Notes: generated by a model from the sequence alone, not told the origin. A stretch of 64,000 nucleotides of DNA from Citrobacter rodentium NBRC 105723 = DSM 16636 (GCF_021278985.1 NZ_CP082833.1:682001-746000), one strand, 5' to 3'. Counted from the first letter of the stretch, positions 7,434 to 16,752 are shown. Made by a program: numbers and translations.

Positions 7434-8282
7434 TCACGGGCAGTTAACCGGAATAAGCGCCATCTGTTCATCCGTAAAAGGCCTCACCCTGACGTTAGGA
7501 TAGATACTAGACCACGGGGTGCCGCCACTTGTTGTATCCAGCCAAACCTGAATAGCAGAGAGTTGGGTAGGTCTGATAAACTGTGGTAACTTGACGTCAT
7601 TAAAATTTGCGCCAGCCGCTGTGCCACCGCTCTCCTCTAACTCCATTTCATCACCATTGCCTGTCGCCCTGTATTCAAAAAAAAGGGGCTCAGTGTACTT
7701 ATTGTTTTCTTTATTCTTCAACGTTATCAGGATAGTTCCGTCGTCGTCTTTGTAGGGGGTAAAATATTCCACGCGTAACAATTTCAGTTTCCGCGTCGGG
7801 AGAAAAAGCCAGCTAATATCGCCATTACCGTATGCCGAGTCAGAGAGCACTTTTACTGTCTCTCCCGGAAAATCCTTTTTTATTTCATTGTAAGCAGAGA
7901 TCCCTTTCCCCAAGGCCCCGTACCCTTTCGTTACACAGTCCCCATCATTTCGGCAATACGCCGTGTCACTACCAGTAGCAAGAAAAGGTGTTGTTGGCCA
8001 TATAGCATCCCCTTTCCCATTAATTTTATAGATATCGTAAAAATCATCCATATGCTTAAGATTACTGTCTGTAATATAAATAATATTAAAGATCGGCCGT
8101 ACATAGTCCCGAGTCAATTTATCACTAGGAACCTGAAATGAAATAGGGAAAAAAGTGTCCCACAATGAACAAGGCTTGACCCCTGCGCTGAATCCATAAT
8201 TCTGGGAGCTTTTCGCGCTCAGGCTACAAAAACTTAATACAGCCAGCAGGCATATTTGTGACCATTTTACTCTTTTTTTCAT
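7434..8282 (-). CDS. secreted protein at the CofJ/TcpF position
   Basis: I do not recognise the fold. The start at 8282 is chosen because GGAGGGG lies five bases before this ATG; it gives 282 residues with a clear signal peptide (MKKRVKWSQICLLAVLSFCSLSA). The mature part has four cysteines (VKPC, AYC, GDC, NCP at the C-terminus), so two disulfides are possible. In CFA/III and TCP operons the gene between the platform protein and the prepilin peptidase encodes CofJ or TcpF, soluble colonisation factors exported through the pilus machinery. Position suggests the same job; sequence similarity could not be tested here. Confidence 0.65.
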   Translation of the reverse strand: MKKRVKWSQICLLAVLSFCSLSAKSSQNYGFSAGVKPCSLWDTFFPISFQVPSDKLTRDYVRPIFNIIYITDSNLKHMDDFYDIYKINGKGDAIWPTTPFLATGSDTAYCRNDGDCVTKGYGALGKGISAYNEIKKDFPGETVKVLSDSAYGNGDISWLFLPTRKLKLLRVEYFTPYKDDDGTILITLKNKENNKYTEPLFFEYRATGNGDEMELEESGGTAAGANFNDVKLPQFIRPTQLSAIQVWLDTTSGGTPWSSIYPNVRVRPFTDEQMALIPVNCP

Positions 8283-8296
8283 TTTACCCCTCCACA

Positions 8297-9325
8297 TTAT
8301 CCGGTAGCGCTTTGCGATAGCGTATCCATCAGCGAGAAGAGGGCTAAAAAAACCCAGATCACGCTGCCGCCCAAAATTACCGTCGCCAGGTTTTTAAGCA
8401 GTCCGGCAATTTTCTTAATATATTCCTGGATATGTTCTCTGGAGCGTTCGGATACGGAAAGTAACACTTCGTTAAACGAAGGGAGATCGGCATACAGGCT
8501 GATGTTCAGTAACTCTTCAGCGCCCATCAGTCCGCTGTCCAGCGCTTTACCATAATTGACGCCGTGGGCCATCTTTTCCAGCATGACAAAGATATGCCAT
8601 TTCAACCAGCGATTGGCGTTTAGCTGAATAATGGAAAGCGCATCGGTTAACGGAATGCCATTACTTAACATCAACGACAGGTTGTTAAGAAAAATGGAAG
8701 ACGTTAATTGCCTGAACGTCGAAAATGGTATGATTTTGTCTAAAACGCGGTTTCTCAGCGCGCCCTTGAAATTGGCCATCATTAACCGTAGCAGGAATAC
8801 AAGCAGGACAAATCCAATTAACACTTTCAGCCATAGCCCTTCATAAAGCGCAACGCCAAAATGATATAAATTTTGCGTCACGCCCGGCCACTTTTCGATA
8901 GGTACAACGGAGGCAAACGCCGGAAAGACCTTTTGCGAATAACCGGCGATAACAATCAACGATAACGTAATCATAATTAGCGGGAAAATCAGCGCCCCGA
9001 TAATTTTTTTACGTAGTTCGTCATTGTATTTAATGATTGAAACCAGAGTAAAAAATCCCTCCGATAGACGTCCGCTTCTCTCTGCTGCGGTGATGACGCT
9101 CAGTTCTGAGTTAGGCACCATCCCCTCAAAAACAGCGGCAACGGACGTCTCCTGCTTCATTTGATTTATTAAGCCCAGCAGACGTTTGCTGAACCCTTTT
9201 CCCAGTAAGGCTTGCCCTTCCTTCTGCAACTTTTGCAACGAATCATATAAGGGTAAGCCCGCCTTAATCATATCGGCGCAAAACTGGTAGATATAGATGC
9301 GCTGCTTTTTACTGAATTTTTTCAA
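8297..9325 (-). CDS. type IV pilus inner-membrane platform protein (TcpE/CofI, GspF family)
   Basis: Polytopic membrane platform on which the ATPase acts to insert pilin subunits. Two GspF-like halves are visible, with hydrophobic segments around residues 110-135 (ALIFPLIMITLSLIVIAGY), 165-190 and 310-335. The length of 342 residues fits the family. The reading frame starts with TTG, seven bases after GGAG, and the first 17 bases lie inside the ATPase gene, so its translation is probably coupled to the ATPase. No in-frame ATG sits near a ribosome-binding site. Confidence 0.9.
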   Translation of the reverse strand: MKKFSKKQRIYIYQFCADMIKAGLPLYDSLQKLQKEGQALLGKGFSKRLLGLINQMKQETSVAAVFEGMVPNSELSVITAAERSGRLSEGFFTLVSIIKYNDELRKKIIGALIFPLIMITLSLIVIAGYSQKVFPAFASVVPIEKWPGVTQNLYHFGVALYEGLWLKVLIGFVLLVFLLRLMMANFKGALRNRVLDKIIPFSTFRQLTSSIFLNNLSLMLSNGIPLTDALSIIQLNANRWLKWHIFVMLEKMAHGVNYGKALDSGLMGAEELLNISLYADLPSFNEVLLSVSERSREHIQEYIKKIAGLLKNLATVILGGSVIWVFLALFSLMDTLSQSATG

Positions 9326-10853
9326 CGATCATCTCCAGATCTTCAACCGGCAGAACGCCGAATTCCATTGCAAACCATCTGGCATCAATGCGTCCCTGGA
9401 GAACATATGCCATCACCTTTTCACGAATTTCGAAACCTTCAGCGAGGCCGGCAACGCTTTTTCGCTTTTCACGCCACAGGGTATAGACATTCAGCCACTC
9501 CTGACGGGAAATCGCCGCCAGCTCATCGTAGGTCGGTAAGAAATACTCCATCGCCAACTGGCGCCCTCTGATACCGCTGTGCCTGCACTTTACGCAGCCC
9601 TGTTCGCTGGACTGGTACAGGGTAAACGTGCGCCCGGCAATTACTTTCTCCGCATAAAGCTGCTTACAGGCATCACAAAGCACCGGCACCAGCTTTTGAC
9701 ACTGCAGCCCTGCAATAAAACCGGGCGTCGACAGCTTATCGCTGCTGATACCCAGCGCGGACATACGCTGGAGTAACGAAACGATATTGCCCGCATGTAC
9801 CGTGGTGAAACAGTAATGACCGCTCTCCACCGCGCCAGCCAGCGCATTGGCCGACACGTTGTCACGAATTTCCCCCACCATCAGCACATCAGGGTCCCGT
9901 CGCAGCGCGGATTTAATCGCCGCATGGAATCCACCACCGTCCACGCTCACCACCGAGCTTTGCTTTGCGCCATATATCTGGTATTCCACGGGGTCTTCAA
10001 CCGTCAGAAAGCAGCCGCGATCGTCATAACGGTTGATCTGCAGCCACTCCATCAAATTTTTCAGGGTGGTGGATTTACCCGAGCCCGTCGTCCCGGCGAT
10101 CACATAAGCGCCATAAGGATTACTGAGGATGCGTTTAAGATCCTCCGTTTCCTCCTGAGAAATACCTATTTTCTCCAGCGAGCCGAGATTATCTTTCTGC
10201 AAGCCTGAAGGAATAATACGCAGTACGGCATGGTAACAGTCCGCCGTTTCACCAAAGATGGGAAAATGGGCGTAACGGAAACGGTAAGGCTTACCGTTCA
10301 GGCTGTACAAAATATTCGCATTCTGCGGAATAGCACGGTTCCAGGTCGTATCCCTGGTGGTTGCCTCCACGTTATACAAGACGAAGACCATCTCATCGCA
10401 CTGCTGCGACTTTATCTGCATAAATGGTTTCAACACGCCATTAACGCGCGCTTCAAAGACGGCAAGTACGTCATTACGCGTAATATGGAGATCGCTTGCC
10501 CCCATATTTACTACGCGTTGCAGAACATTCACTAATCGTTGCTGAGTATCCGTAACATCAATTTCAGTATGCGCGGCATTAAGTGCTCTAAGCGAGATAA
10601 ATTCCAGTACATGGAAATAATCATCTTCCGTTACCACAGCTATGCCAATAACGGGGCGTTTATGCATGGATCTCAGGCGCGCTATTTGTAGTTCATATTC
10701 AAAGAGCTTATCGATATTAATGCTATGCACTAATAAATATTCGCCCTCTCCCTGAACCGGAGACGCGCTTATGCCAATGCCCTCAAACTCATGATATTCC
10801 CACAGACCAGAAAGGGTTTCTTCCGGCGTGATTCGCTTAAAGCCAACGCTCAC
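9309..10853 (-). CDS. type IV pilus assembly ATPase (TcpT/CofH, GspE family)
   Basis: Cytoplasmic hexameric ATPase that powers pilus extension. Family marks: GASDLHI (118-124), Walker A GTTGSGKST (254-262), Asp box TVEDPVE (284-290), Walker B DPDVLMVGEIRD (320-331) and a C-terminal tetracysteine motif (CDAC...CVKC) typical of assembly ATPases. The 514 residues fit. The start is GTG, overlapping the upstream stop as GTGA. No PilT-like retraction ATPase occurs in the operon, as in TCP and CFA/III. Confidence 0.95.
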   Translation of the reverse strand: MSVGFKRITPEETLSGLWEYHEFEGIGISASPVQGEGEYLLVHSINIDKLFEYELQIARLRSMHKRPVIGIAVVTEDDYFHVLEFISLRALNAAHTEIDVTDTQQRLVNVLQRVVNMGASDLHITRNDVLAVFEARVNGVLKPFMQIKSQQCDEMVFVLYNVEATTRDTTWNRAIPQNANILYSLNGKPYRFRYAHFPIFGETADCYHAVLRIIPSGLQKDNLGSLEKIGISQEETEDLKRILSNPYGAYVIAGTTGSGKSTTLKNLMEWLQINRYDDRGCFLTVEDPVEYQIYGAKQSSVVSVDGGGFHAAIKSALRRDPDVLMVGEIRDNVSANALAGAVESGHYCFTTVHAGNIVSLLQRMSALGISSDKLSTPGFIAGLQCQKLVPVLCDACKQLYAEKVIAGRTFTLYQSSEQGCVKCRHSGIRGRQLAMEYFLPTYDELAAISRQEWLNVYTLWREKRKSVAGLAEGFEIREKVMAYVLQGRIDARWFAMEFGVLPVEDLEMIVEKIQ

Positions 10854-11419
10854 GGAATGACTTCCTCAATTTTTAACCCTGAGTTTTTATCCCTTCGCAG
10901 AATGTATTGCTGTCCATCCATGGAGAATGTTTCCCCTGGTGCGGCATAACGCAGCTGGTCACCTGCATGATTGACAATAGCAACGCGAGCACGTCCGCCA
11001 ATGACTGATTCCAGTACAACATGCGGCATGACTGTGGCAACAGGCGCCGACCGTTTTGCGTTGTCCTGAGGCTCTGCTTTACGTACCGGCGCTAAAGGTG
11101 CGGCCGGGGCTTTTTTATCCTCTCCGCGCAGTTTACGGATCTCACTGCGCATCTTTTCCAGTTCGACTTCATTCTGCAGTTTGCGCTTTGCCGACTGATA
11201 AGCATAATCATCCTCAACGAGCTGCTGGAGATGTTCCTGCATCGTTATCGGCGCAGTTTTTTCCGTCTGCGGAGGACTTTTTTCCGGCATGTTACTGGTT
11301 GAAGCAACGTTCTCTGCGGCCTGCGGCGCAGACGGCAATTGCGTAGTCGGCGCCGCAAGCGCCAACTCGCTGCTGACCATTAATGCCACAATCACACCGA
11401 AATATTTTACGCTTTGCAT
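10850..11419 (-). CDS. pilus biogenesis periplasmic protein (TcpS/CofG position)
   Basis: Periplasmic protein with signal peptide MQSVKYFGVIVALMVSSELALA. A Pro/Gln/Glu-rich and coiled-coil-prone middle (about residues 30-110) is followed by a small C-terminal beta domain ending QQYILRRDKNSGLKIEEVIP. That plan resembles PilP/TcpS alignment proteins that connect the inner-membrane complex to the secretin. The start has GGAGG and overlaps the upstream gene by 13 bases. The function is assigned mainly by position. Confidence 0.75.
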   Translation of the reverse strand: MQSVKYFGVIVALMVSSELALAAPTTQLPSAPQAAENVASTSNMPEKSPPQTEKTAPITMQEHLQQLVEDDYAYQSAKRKLQNEVELEKMRSEIRKLRGEDKKAPAAPLAPVRKAEPQDNAKRSAPVATVMPHVVLESVIGGRARVAIVNHAGDQLRYAAPGETFSMDGQQYILRRDKNSGLKIEEVIP

Positions 11420-12303
11420 ACTAATCCTCCGGAAATTTTAATTCCATCTTTCACCGTTTCAATCTTCCTGATTAAAAAAGCATCCCGATATGCTTGTTTA
11501 TACAAGGCGAGCTGAGCTAAAAATTTAGAACTACCATATTGTCCCCCAGTTCCAGATACCTCAATACTCCAGTCTGAAGAGAGCATCCCGTAAGATTTAA
11601 CTTGTCCAGTTAACCTTTTCTCCAGATCGCCTACTGGTGATTTTGGCAGCGATTTAAAAACAATTTCACCATTCTTCTTTCGGCTTTTACCTGAAGCTAT
11701 AACAGAGTTATACGTTTTAATGTACGAAATAACATCATTACAGGCAGGCAGCTCCAACGGTTTGTTTGCTTTATAGGCCTTCAGCCCGTCATGGTTCGGT
11801 ATGGAAAACTTCATATCCTTATATTCCAGTGATAACGCATCTTTTTTATTTTTTCCTTTCCCGACAGGGAAAGATGCCAGATATGTTTTACCAAAAAAGG
11901 TTAATGACGGCTGCGTTAAGATAGCTCCGGACTGAAGCTCAAAATGCATACTGCATAATTTCATTGAGCAGTTATAACCAAGATCTTCAGCTGGCAACCG
12001 AATCAAACTTAATGAGAGGATGCTACGATGAATTTCGTCCAGTAAACGGAGAGCTGAATCAATACTTACCCCTTCGAGTGATTTTGCATACCAGTCCTGC
12101 ACGGAGTCAATGTCTTTACGTAACTGCTGCGCAGCCTGTTGCTGCTGTGCCTTCATTTCATCGGCAGGCAATTTGATAAAATAATACCAGTAGCCTGCCC
12201 CTGCGCCACCGGACAGTACAATCATTATCAACAACCACCCCATAACTTGCAGCAGGGATGTCGTGCCACTTTTTTTCTTCCAGAAATATAAACCTTCCAG
12301 CAT
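11407..12303 (-). CDS. pilus alignment membrane protein (TcpD/CofF position)
   Basis: Bitopic inner-membrane protein: one helix at about residues 18-43 (LLQVMGWLLIMIVLSGGAGAGYWYYF), then a coiled coil and a periplasmic globular domain. This layout fits the PilO-like TcpD/CofF subunit of the type IVb alignment subcomplex. It begins three bases after the preceding stop and overlaps the next gene. Assignment rests on order and topology. Confidence 0.75.
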   Translation of the reverse strand: MLEGLYFWKKKSGTTSLLQVMGWLLIMIVLSGGAGAGYWYYFIKLPADEMKAQQQQAAQQLRKDIDSVQDWYAKSLEGVSIDSALRLLDEIHRSILSLSLIRLPAEDLGYNCSMKLCSMHFELQSGAILTQPSLTFFGKTYLASFPVGKGKNKKDALSLEYKDMKFSIPNHDGLKAYKANKPLELPACNDVISYIKTYNSVIASGKSRKKNGEIVFKSLPKSPVGDLEKRLTGQVKSYGMLSSDWSIEVSGTGGQYGSSKFLAQLALYKQAYRDAFLIRKIETVKDGIKISGGLVCKA

Positions 12304-12306
12304 ATC

Positions 12307-12849
12307 TTATCCCGCCACCAGAAAATGGAGTGCTAACGCCAGGAGTGCCAAAAAAATAATCCCACCGGCCAGAATTGAGCTAATAATCAGTCTGCGACGC
12401 CGCTTCATGGAAAGCTGATGCGCCCGGCATTTTTCCACCACCACGGAAAGCTGAACTTCGGTGAGCAGCGTTATTTCCAGATGCTCATACTGTTCCGGAT
12501 GGCGCATTAATTCATCAAACAGGCTGCGTTCGATAAAACAGTCGGTCCCGCTGACGATCCTGCCGTTATTAACAATCAGCAGATAGGTGAAATTATCATC
12601 ACCATGGAAAAAATAGATCCCGTCACCAAACAGCTCTTTTATATAAATCGCGAAGGGCTCATAAAGCGTAGAGATTTTTTCGCAATAGCCTGTTGCCAGA
12701 TGCCCCTCTGCATCTTTATAAACCAATCGGCGGTTCGCTTTTACCATACCGCGAAAAGCGGCCTGCGCTCCGGGCTCCAGATGACTCATGGACACGGGTT
12801 CCCAGAGCAGACCGGTCAGGATGTTATTGTCATGTAAGAGCTTATCCAT
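12307..12849 (-). CDS. cytoplasmic/inner-membrane pilus assembly protein (TcpR/CofE position)
   Basis: A 180-residue protein with a soluble N-terminal domain, a basic stop-transfer stretch (MKRRRRL) and one C-terminal helix (about residues 153-178), so the bulk is predicted in the cytoplasm. TcpR and BfpC have this tail-anchored-like plan and are thought to connect the ATPase to the membrane complex. It starts 12 bases after the secretin stop with a weak ribosome-binding site. Confidence 0.75.
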   Translation of the reverse strand: MDKLLHDNNILTGLLWEPVSMSHLEPGAQAAFRGMVKANRRLVYKDAEGHLATGYCEKISTLYEPFAIYIKELFGDGIYFFHGDDNFTYLLIVNNGRIVSGTDCFIERSLFDELMRHPEQYEHLEITLLTEVQLSVVVEKCRAHQLSMKRRRRLIISSILAGGIIFLALLALALHFLVAG

Positions 12850-12861
12850 GATCTTTTCTCA

Positions 12862-14319
12862 TCAGCGCGACGTTATTGGCTGACGATAGTAATCGACGCC
12901 AATGACCATCACGACGGTGGCCGCTTCATCCTCATTTTTATCGCCCACGCCCAGGATCTGATACTCAAGTCCGCCCTTTTCTTCTTTCACATCATATTTG
13001 GCTACCATAAGCAGATCGCCAGGCATGATAATGGATGAGTTGAAAGCCTCGGTCGTACTCACATTAGGCAGCTGTACATCTTCGTATGTATCGATACCTT
13101 CCAGATAACGCTTCGTAAAACCGCTTACCACTTCAATACGGCCATCGGAAAGCACGCGCGGCGTAATAATAAAGCTGGTGCCCGTTACGACAGATGAAGT
13201 TTCAACTTCCACATTCACTTCACCATTGTCATCGGTTGTACGCGTTTTACCGGAGACATAATTCTGCGATTTGGTCATATTCAGCGGAATAGCCATGTTG
13301 TTCCGCGTGATAAAAGAACCACTTTGTATTGACCTGTCACCGGTTAACTTATAGAGCGCGTCAAGCCCACTATTGATGTCAACATTGCTGTTTTTCCAGC
13401 CAGCTGAAATTCCACCCGTAAGTGAATCCAGTAAACTTGAGCCGATTTTTACCGTGTTATGTCCATCTTCAAAATTAAGCTTTAATCCAGCTGAAAGCTC
13501 TTTAACTTTATTTTTATCCAGTGTGAATATTTTGTAGGTAACGATAAACTGACGGCTATTATCAGCCTTATACTTATCTAATGCCTGACTGAGCGCCTCG
13601 TATTCAGAAGGTCTGGAGTTAACCATTAGCACAGAGGAATCTTTAAAAATGTTATAATTACCTGAGGATATATAATTTTTAGCCATATCCTCAACATCAT
13701 CCCAGAAGGACGACTCAAATTTAGTCTCCGTTTTTCCGGTGAGGCCGCCGCTGGAGGTTGCTTCGTTGCCAGAAAGGTCCAGAGTGGTTTCGGTTTTATT
13801 ATTTTCGCCGTAAAAATCAAGCTTGAGAACATATGTTTCAAAAACGTTTATTTTCAATATGTTTTGTTCGTCAAGTTTTGGGCTTACATCATACAGAGAA
13901 GCAATATAGCGAATAAACTCTTCAAAAGTCCCATCGAATTTAACGCTGCGGGCAACATCCCAGCTATTATCACCTTTTGTCGTCCCTGATTTTCCCCCCA
14001 TCGAGCTGTCATTGATACGATAGCTAATCCCCGTCTGCGCAGAGACCGCCTCCATAATGACAGCTAACGTTGCTGGCTCATAAGAGGAAATTTTGACATG
14101 TTTCGCCATGATGCGTTGCTGTTCAGGGCTGTAAGCGACTTTCTGGCCAATAAATGCACCTTCGTACTTTATATACGGCCTTGCTTTAGATTCATCCTGT
14201 GTGATGGCATCTTTGAAATGCTCCTGCACCAGGTTTGTCGCATCATATTTTTTTTCAAAGTCACTGACGCACCCCTGAAGGAATACCGTTAGCATTAACA
14301 GCCCTGTTCTGATCTTCAT
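12862..14319 (-). CDS. outer-membrane secretin lipoprotein (TcpC/CofD/BfpB-like)
   Basis: Forms the outer-membrane ring through which the pilus exits. The start at 14319 places a GGG-rich ribosome-binding sequence upstream and gives a lipoprotein signal MKIRTGLLMLTVFLQGC with Cys17 as the lipid anchor. An ATG four codons upstream lacks a ribosome-binding site. The C-terminal secretin domain includes the motif VVTGTSFIITPRVLSDGRIEV and a beta-rich end. About 485 residues is a normal length for type IVb secretins. It follows the TcpQ-like partner gene. Confidence 0.92.
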   Translation of the reverse strand: MKIRTGLLMLTVFLQGCVSDFEKKYDATNLVQEHFKDAITQDESKARPYIKYEGAFIGQKVAYSPEQQRIMAKHVKISSYEPATLAVIMEAVSAQTGISYRINDSSMGGKSGTTKGDNSWDVARSVKFDGTFEEFIRYIASLYDVSPKLDEQNILKINVFETYVLKLDFYGENNKTETTLDLSGNEATSSGGLTGKTETKFESSFWDDVEDMAKNYISSGNYNIFKDSSVLMVNSRPSEYEALSQALDKYKADNSRQFIVTYKIFTLDKNKVKELSAGLKLNFEDGHNTVKIGSSLLDSLTGGISAGWKNSNVDINSGLDALYKLTGDRSIQSGSFITRNNMAIPLNMTKSQNYVSGKTRTTDDNGEVNVEVETSSVVTGTSFIITPRVLSDGRIEVVSGFTKRYLEGIDTYEDVQLPNVSTTEAFNSSIIMPGDLLMVAKYDVKEEKGGLEYQILGVGDKNEDEAATVVMVIGVDYYRQPITSR

Positions 14320-14338
14320 CCCTGCACCCATTTATTTT

Positions 14339-14770
14339 TTACATTTCATCAATAACAATCACGCGGTTTTTTTGATACTTTTTAACCACCAGACCATAAT
14401 TCTCCGAGAAGAAAAGCTCCCCCAGCGCCTGCAGTATTTCGTCATCATTTTTTCCGGACAACGTAATACTGTTATAAACGCGGTAGTCTTTCTTACTGTT
14501 CCAGAAAAGTTTATATCCATTACCGGATACCCACTTACCTATCTCCTGGCTGAGCAGGCTATTCTCCAGAATGATCAAAGAAGGCGTTGCGGAGGAAAGC
14601 ATACTCTGAGTCTCGCCCGTAAAGGGATTTCTGGCAGACTGATGATTAGTCGCGCCGGAAACTTCGCTGGAGGCGACCGTATGGATATCTGAAGCATTGT
14701 TATTATTTGCCTGAACCTGCGGCAAAAACATTACCGACAATAGAAACAGACAGTTTTTCCTGATAATCAT
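14339..14770 (-). CDS. secretin partner protein (TcpQ/CofC-like)
   Basis: A small periplasmic protein with signal peptide MIIRKNCLFLLSVMFLPQVQA. The C-terminal half (residues 55-140) has the TcpQ-type domain pattern, including GKWVSGNGYKLFWNSKKDYRV and a terminal VVKKYQKNRVIVIDE strand. TcpQ stabilises the TcpC secretin at the outer membrane. The gene lies directly before the secretin gene, as in TCP. The ribosome-binding site is AGGGAAG. Confidence 0.85.
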   Translation of the reverse strand: MIIRKNCLFLLSVMFLPQVQANNNNASDIHTVASSEVSGATNHQSARNPFTGETQSMLSSATPSLIILENSLLSQEIGKWVSGNGYKLFWNSKKDYRVYNSITLSGKNDDEILQALGELFFSENYGLVVKKYQKNRVIVIDEM

Positions 14771-14800
14771 TTTATCTTCCCTCTGTTTATCAGATAAACA

Positions 14801-16684
14801 TTATTTATATGTTGTCGTACTTAATAAATCCTGAGGCGTGCCAGATTGCGGTATAGTACTACACCATTTTGTAATAACATAAGATATGAATGGTGGATTT
14901 TCGATGCTATGCCCCAGTCCCGTTTCTGAATCATACATACCTATTACCGCCGTCACAGCCCAGATATATTTGCCGCCAGGATAAATATATTTACTGGCAG
15001 AGTTATGATCGGCCGATATCCCTTGTGAGACATCCTGCTCGGCCAGTTCTACCTGCACCGTAACTCCGCCAAGCATATCGAGTTTTTTGCTGTCTCTTAA
15101 TCTTTTGCGCGTCTCACTCTGCTTAGTATACATATCAACTGTACCAGTACCGTCGTTATAAGCAGAAACGGAAGAGATACTGGCAGACAGTCGCGGATAT
15201 AACTTTCTGACAATTTTTACTGTTTTCTTATTGCCCTCATTGTCCAGTATCGCTTCACCATTGGCGTCACGTAGAATAATTTCCTGTTCAACAGCAGGAC
15301 AAGCCTGTACAGCAAAACGATGCCAGCCAGACATTTTATTGCTATCGTCATACTCCGCGATATAATTTTGTTTACCCGTAATATCATTTATTGAATATTC
15401 AGTTCCCGAATATTCGCTCACCGACGGAGTAACGAGTTCAAAAGCATCATAAGCCCGGGAGGGATAATAATCTGATATAGTGTCCCAGCCTCTTATGCTA
15501 TAACCATTCCAGGGACGACTGGAGGTATTATCATCCAGGTAAAATTCGCCCTCAATCTCTTCATTATTGTTGTTCGTGTACGTAAAGCGTTCCGGGTTAC
15601 CGTCAGCGGCAAGCCATAAATCGCCACCATATCGGCGCTTAAAAATAAAAACCGGCCGCGAGGTGTTTTCCATCACCAGATTGGCTTTCAACGTACCCGC
15701 CACCCGATCGCCACGCTGATCTTCCTGGTCAGTCATGTTGAGCGCCAGAATTCTGTCTTCGCCGTGTACTCCGGTTCCTGGCTCCTGGTCATAACACAGC
15801 TCAACCTTACTTTCCGTTGAGTTCCAGCACATATTGCCGGCATTGCCGCCGCTGCCGCTGTCGTTATCATTCATATCGAAGGTCAAACGAATGCCCAACT
15901 GTTGCCCCGCGCCAGCCTTCTCTAAACGTTTCAGATTCGACGCCATGTCAGAAAATTCCACAGGCGTTGTACCGTCTGCTTTAGTGACCAGTTGCCAGGC
16001 ATCCACTGACGTTTTCCGGCGGACAATCATAATATGCGAAGCAATTAAACCGGCATTGTTCAGCGCGTTGTTAAAAGCAGAGGCATAGTTCGCAAAGCTG
16101 TACTTATCTCCGCCATCCGTATACGCAAAAGCAACGATAACATCCATCCGGGAAACGGTGCTGGACGGTGTGGTTAAATCGTCAGAGGTAAACCCAATAC
16201 GATCAATCTTCGCTGCTGGATTATCTGCAGCCGTTACCAGCGAACAGGGTAAATACTCTGTTGTCAGTTCAAACTCTGATTTCAGCGACGTGTTACAACT
16301 TTTACTAATAAACAAATAGCGCTGTTGTTTCTGGGCGTTAAAGTCATCACCCCATAAAAAATAATCCGTTGCCTTCCCGGTATTAATATCGTTAACGCTG
16401 TTCGTAATACGATAACGATAATGTGCGTCATTAGCACTGGCACCGTTGCTATCATAAAAAGGATTATCTTTCTCCCCTCCTTTGGTTTGCAACGTTTCGT
16501 CACGTAAATAATTTACCACGCCCTTCATTTCCTGGACAAGCGCGTTCGCTATGGTCTGGCGCATCTCCTTCGCAGCCTGTTTACGAGCGTAATTGGTATA
16601 CATTACCAACGCGCCACCGACAATGGCCAGAACGACGATCACTTCCAGTAATGAAAAACCTGACGCTTTATTTCGCGGACGCAT
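14801..16684 (-). CDS. minor pilin (TcpB/CofB-like)
   Basis: A large prepilin-like protein expected to prime assembly and sit at the pilus tip. The short leader MRPRNKASG is followed by FSLLEVIVVLAIVGG with Glu at +5, the prepilin peptidase site and hydrophobic alpha-1 helix. The extracellular region of almost 600 residues is rich in Asn, Ser, Asp and Tyr. At 627 residues it is longer than I expect for CofB or LngB, so an added or enlarged tip domain is possible. The ribosome-binding site is AAGGAA. A 118-base gap with a strong hairpin separates it from the major pilin gene. Confidence 0.88.
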   Translation of the reverse strand: MRPRNKASGFSLLEVIVVLAIVGGALVMYTNYARKQAAKEMRQTIANALVQEMKGVVNYLRDETLQTKGGEKDNPFYDSNGASANDAHYRYRITNSVNDINTGKATDYFLWGDDFNAQKQQRYLFISKSCNTSLKSEFELTTEYLPCSLVTAADNPAAKIDRIGFTSDDLTTPSSTVSRMDVIVAFAYTDGGDKYSFANYASAFNNALNNAGLIASHIMIVRRKTSVDAWQLVTKADGTTPVEFSDMASNLKRLEKAGAGQQLGIRLTFDMNDNDSGSGGNAGNMCWNSTESKVELCYDQEPGTGVHGEDRILALNMTDQEDQRGDRVAGTLKANLVMENTSRPVFIFKRRYGGDLWLAADGNPERFTYTNNNNEEIEGEFYLDDNTSSRPWNGYSIRGWDTISDYYPSRAYDAFELVTPSVSEYSGTEYSINDITGKQNYIAEYDDSNKMSGWHRFAVQACPAVEQEIILRDANGEAILDNEGNKKTVKIVRKLYPRLSASISSVSAYNDGTGTVDMYTKQSETRKRLRDSKKLDMLGGVTVQVELAEQDVSQGISADHNSASKYIYPGGKYIWAVTAVIGMYDSETGLGHSIENPPFISYVITKWCSTIPQSGTPQDLLSTTTYK

Positions 16685-16723
16685 ATTCCTTCCTGAATAA
16701 CTTCCTGTTGTGCAGAAACTATT

Positions 16724-16752
16724 AAGTGGCTATTTACGCTAAATAGCCACTT
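16724..16752 (-). other. major/minor pilin intergenic hairpin
   Basis: A perfect 12-base stem (AAGTGGCTATTT with AAATAGCCACTT) and a five-base loop lie 50 bases past the major pilin stop. On the minus strand it is followed by AATAGTTTC, not a U-run. Such a hairpin would protect or partly terminate the pilin message so that pilin outnumbers the assembly proteins. Confidence 0.65.

Noticed and set aside
7324..7503. Plus-strand ORF of about 59 codons starting ATGCAACCTG after AAGGAGAG
   Set aside because: It has an excellent ribosome-binding site but runs antisense into the end of the TcpF-position gene, has no recognisable protein features and overlaps the mRNA hairpin. Kept only as a curiosity.
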